Below, in pieces: positions 14,223 to 14,634 of a DNA stretch of 14,634 bases (positions are counted from its first letter, which is position 1; the number at the start of each line of letters is the position of its first letter). A program made the translations under genes and the position numbers. A model generated the notes under the pieces. It did not search any database. It worked only from the letters and a program-made list of their open reading frames with translations, and was not told where the DNA came from. Source of the DNA: Clostridia bacterium (GTDB lineage: Bacteria; Bacillota; DSM-521; Neomoorellales; Neomoorellaceae); NCBI GenBank assembly GCA_012727745.1, contig JAAYGJ010000243.1, positions 1-14,634 of the forward strand. The letters are read 5' to 3'.

Positions 14223-14256
14223 TACCCTGATCCAGCAAAACTTGACGATCAGGGTA
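14223..14256. repeat. Perfect 10-bp inverted repeat over the DUF512-gene promoter
   Basis: TACCCTGATC (14223-14232) and GATCAGGGTA (14247-14256) are exact reverse complements around a 14-base centre. The right arm begins at the last base of the predicted -35 box and runs into the spacer. It could be an operator, or the stem of a hairpin ending the upstream transcript, but no U-tract follows (AAATATTGG). Confidence 0.7.
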
Positions 14257-14270
14257 AAATATTGGATAAT
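14242..14270 (+). promoter_or_regulatory. Predicted strong sigma-A promoter for the DUF512 gene
   Basis: TTGACG (14242-14247) and GATAAT (14265-14270) each match 5 of 6 consensus positions with an ideal 17-base spacer. Transcription would begin near 14277, just ahead of AAAGGAG (14285-14291) and the TTG start at 14303. It lies in the 122-base gap after the DUF3189 pair, so the DUF512 gene probably begins a new unit. Confidence 0.7.
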
Positions 14271-14302
14271 TAAGGCGCAAATACAAAGGAGATGAAATAA
14301 TA

Positions 14303-14634
14303 TTGTCCGCTCAGGGGGCAGTAGTAAGCGCTGTAAGGCCTGGTAGTATTGCTGATGAGCTAGGGCTTGCCCCTGGAGATACTTTGCTGGCCATCAATGG
14401 AGAACCGGCAAAGGATTTGATAGTATATCGCTACCTCAGTATTGAGGAAAAACTTGAGATAGAGATAGTTAAAGCTGACGGTGAAACCTGGCTGCTGGAT
14501 ATTGAAAAGGATTATGGGGAAGACCTGGGCTTGGAATTTACCAGCCCTACCTGCGATGGCCTGCGCCGGTGTGCCAATAAATGCCTTTTCTGTTTTGTCG
14601 ACCAGATGCCTCCGGGTCTAAGACCGGGACTATA
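14303..14634 (+). CDS. DUF512 protein: PDZ plus radical-SAM-like Fe-S oxidoreductase, 3' truncated
   Basis: The gene starts at TTG, with AAAGGAG about 11 bases upstream, and runs off the right edge after 110 codons. The N-terminal 70 or so residues form a PDZ-like domain (GAVVSAVRPGSIADELGL, then PGDTLLAING). After a DLGLEF segment comes a cysteine cluster, CDGLRRCANKCLFCFVDQMP, with Cys-x3-Cys-x2-Cys typical of the putative radical SAM site of DUF512 proteins. The family is widespread in Clostridia and cyanobacteria, and its reaction is unknown to me. The DUF512 domain itself would be in the missing C-terminal part. ATG 14292 is not usable because it meets a stop after two codons. It has its own promoter, separate from the DUF3189 genes. 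Confidence 0.88.
   Translation, partial: MSAQGAVVSAVRPGSIADELGLAPGDTLLAINGEPAKDLIVYRYLSIEEKLEIEIVKADGETWLLDIEKDYGEDLGLEFTSPTCDGLRRCANKCLFCFVDQMPPGLRPGL

Noticed and set aside
14223..14256. Inverted repeat as an intrinsic terminator of the DUF3189 genes
   Set aside because: No U-tract follows the right arm and the loop is 14 bases; the overlap with a strong -35 box favours an operator, though not conclusively.
1..14634. tRNA, rRNA, insertion sequence, CRISPR or phage remnant
   Set aside because: No gap is long enough or shows cloverleaf sequence, terminal repeats, transposase motifs or regularly spaced repeats; the only gaps over 100 bases are 2572-2729, 7666-7777, 11049-11274 and 14181-14302, all described above.

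Overview
This window is a chromosomal housekeeping and sporulation region of a spore-forming Gram-positive bacterium of class Clostridia. The closest fit by gene content and order is the Moorella / Desulfotomaculum / Peptococcaceae-like group. The pointers are a SpoIIP sporulation protein, an IspH-ribosomal protein S1 fusion, a type 2 isopentenyl-diphosphate isomerase, paired DUF3189 genes, a PDZ-radical-SAM DUF512 gene, and strong AGGAGG ribosome binding sites with frequent GTG/TTG starts. I infer the group from protein features and synteny only; there is no rRNA in the window. All 15 genes lie on the + strand, most abut or overlap, and no mobile element, tRNA, CRISPR array or foreign-looking island is visible.

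Region 1 (2-2571) is the end of an aromatic amino acid operon: aroF (5' truncated, DAHP synthase), pheA (prephenate dehydratase) and tyrA (prephenate dehydrogenase). The first two overlap by ATGA and the next two abut. A 158-base gap follows, holding a likely sigma-A promoter, a small inverted repeat over its -35 box, and a structured leader.

Region 2 (2703/2730-7665) combines folate synthesis with the end of the shikimate pathway and general functions: folP, a folB-folK fusion, folE, aroA, cmk and plsC. Folate genes sit between tyrA and aroA, so both branches from chorismate (amino acids and folate) share one locus. folP may start at a CTG codon rather than the first ATG.

Region 3 (7778-11048) makes isoprenoid precursors: ispH fused to four S1 domains, then fni. 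A clear intrinsic terminator closes it (11074-11111).

Region 4 (11275-14180) is a compact, translationally coupled cassette: a DUF1614 multi-pass membrane protein, a SpoIIP peptidoglycan hydrolase with an unusual second membrane helix and basic tail, and two tandem DUF3189 paralogues of unknown function. This is the least understood part of the window and the best candidate for an undescribed system, probably tied to sporulation. It is followed by a near-consensus promoter overlapping a perfect 10-bp inverted repeat, which drives the truncated DUF512 gene at the right edge.
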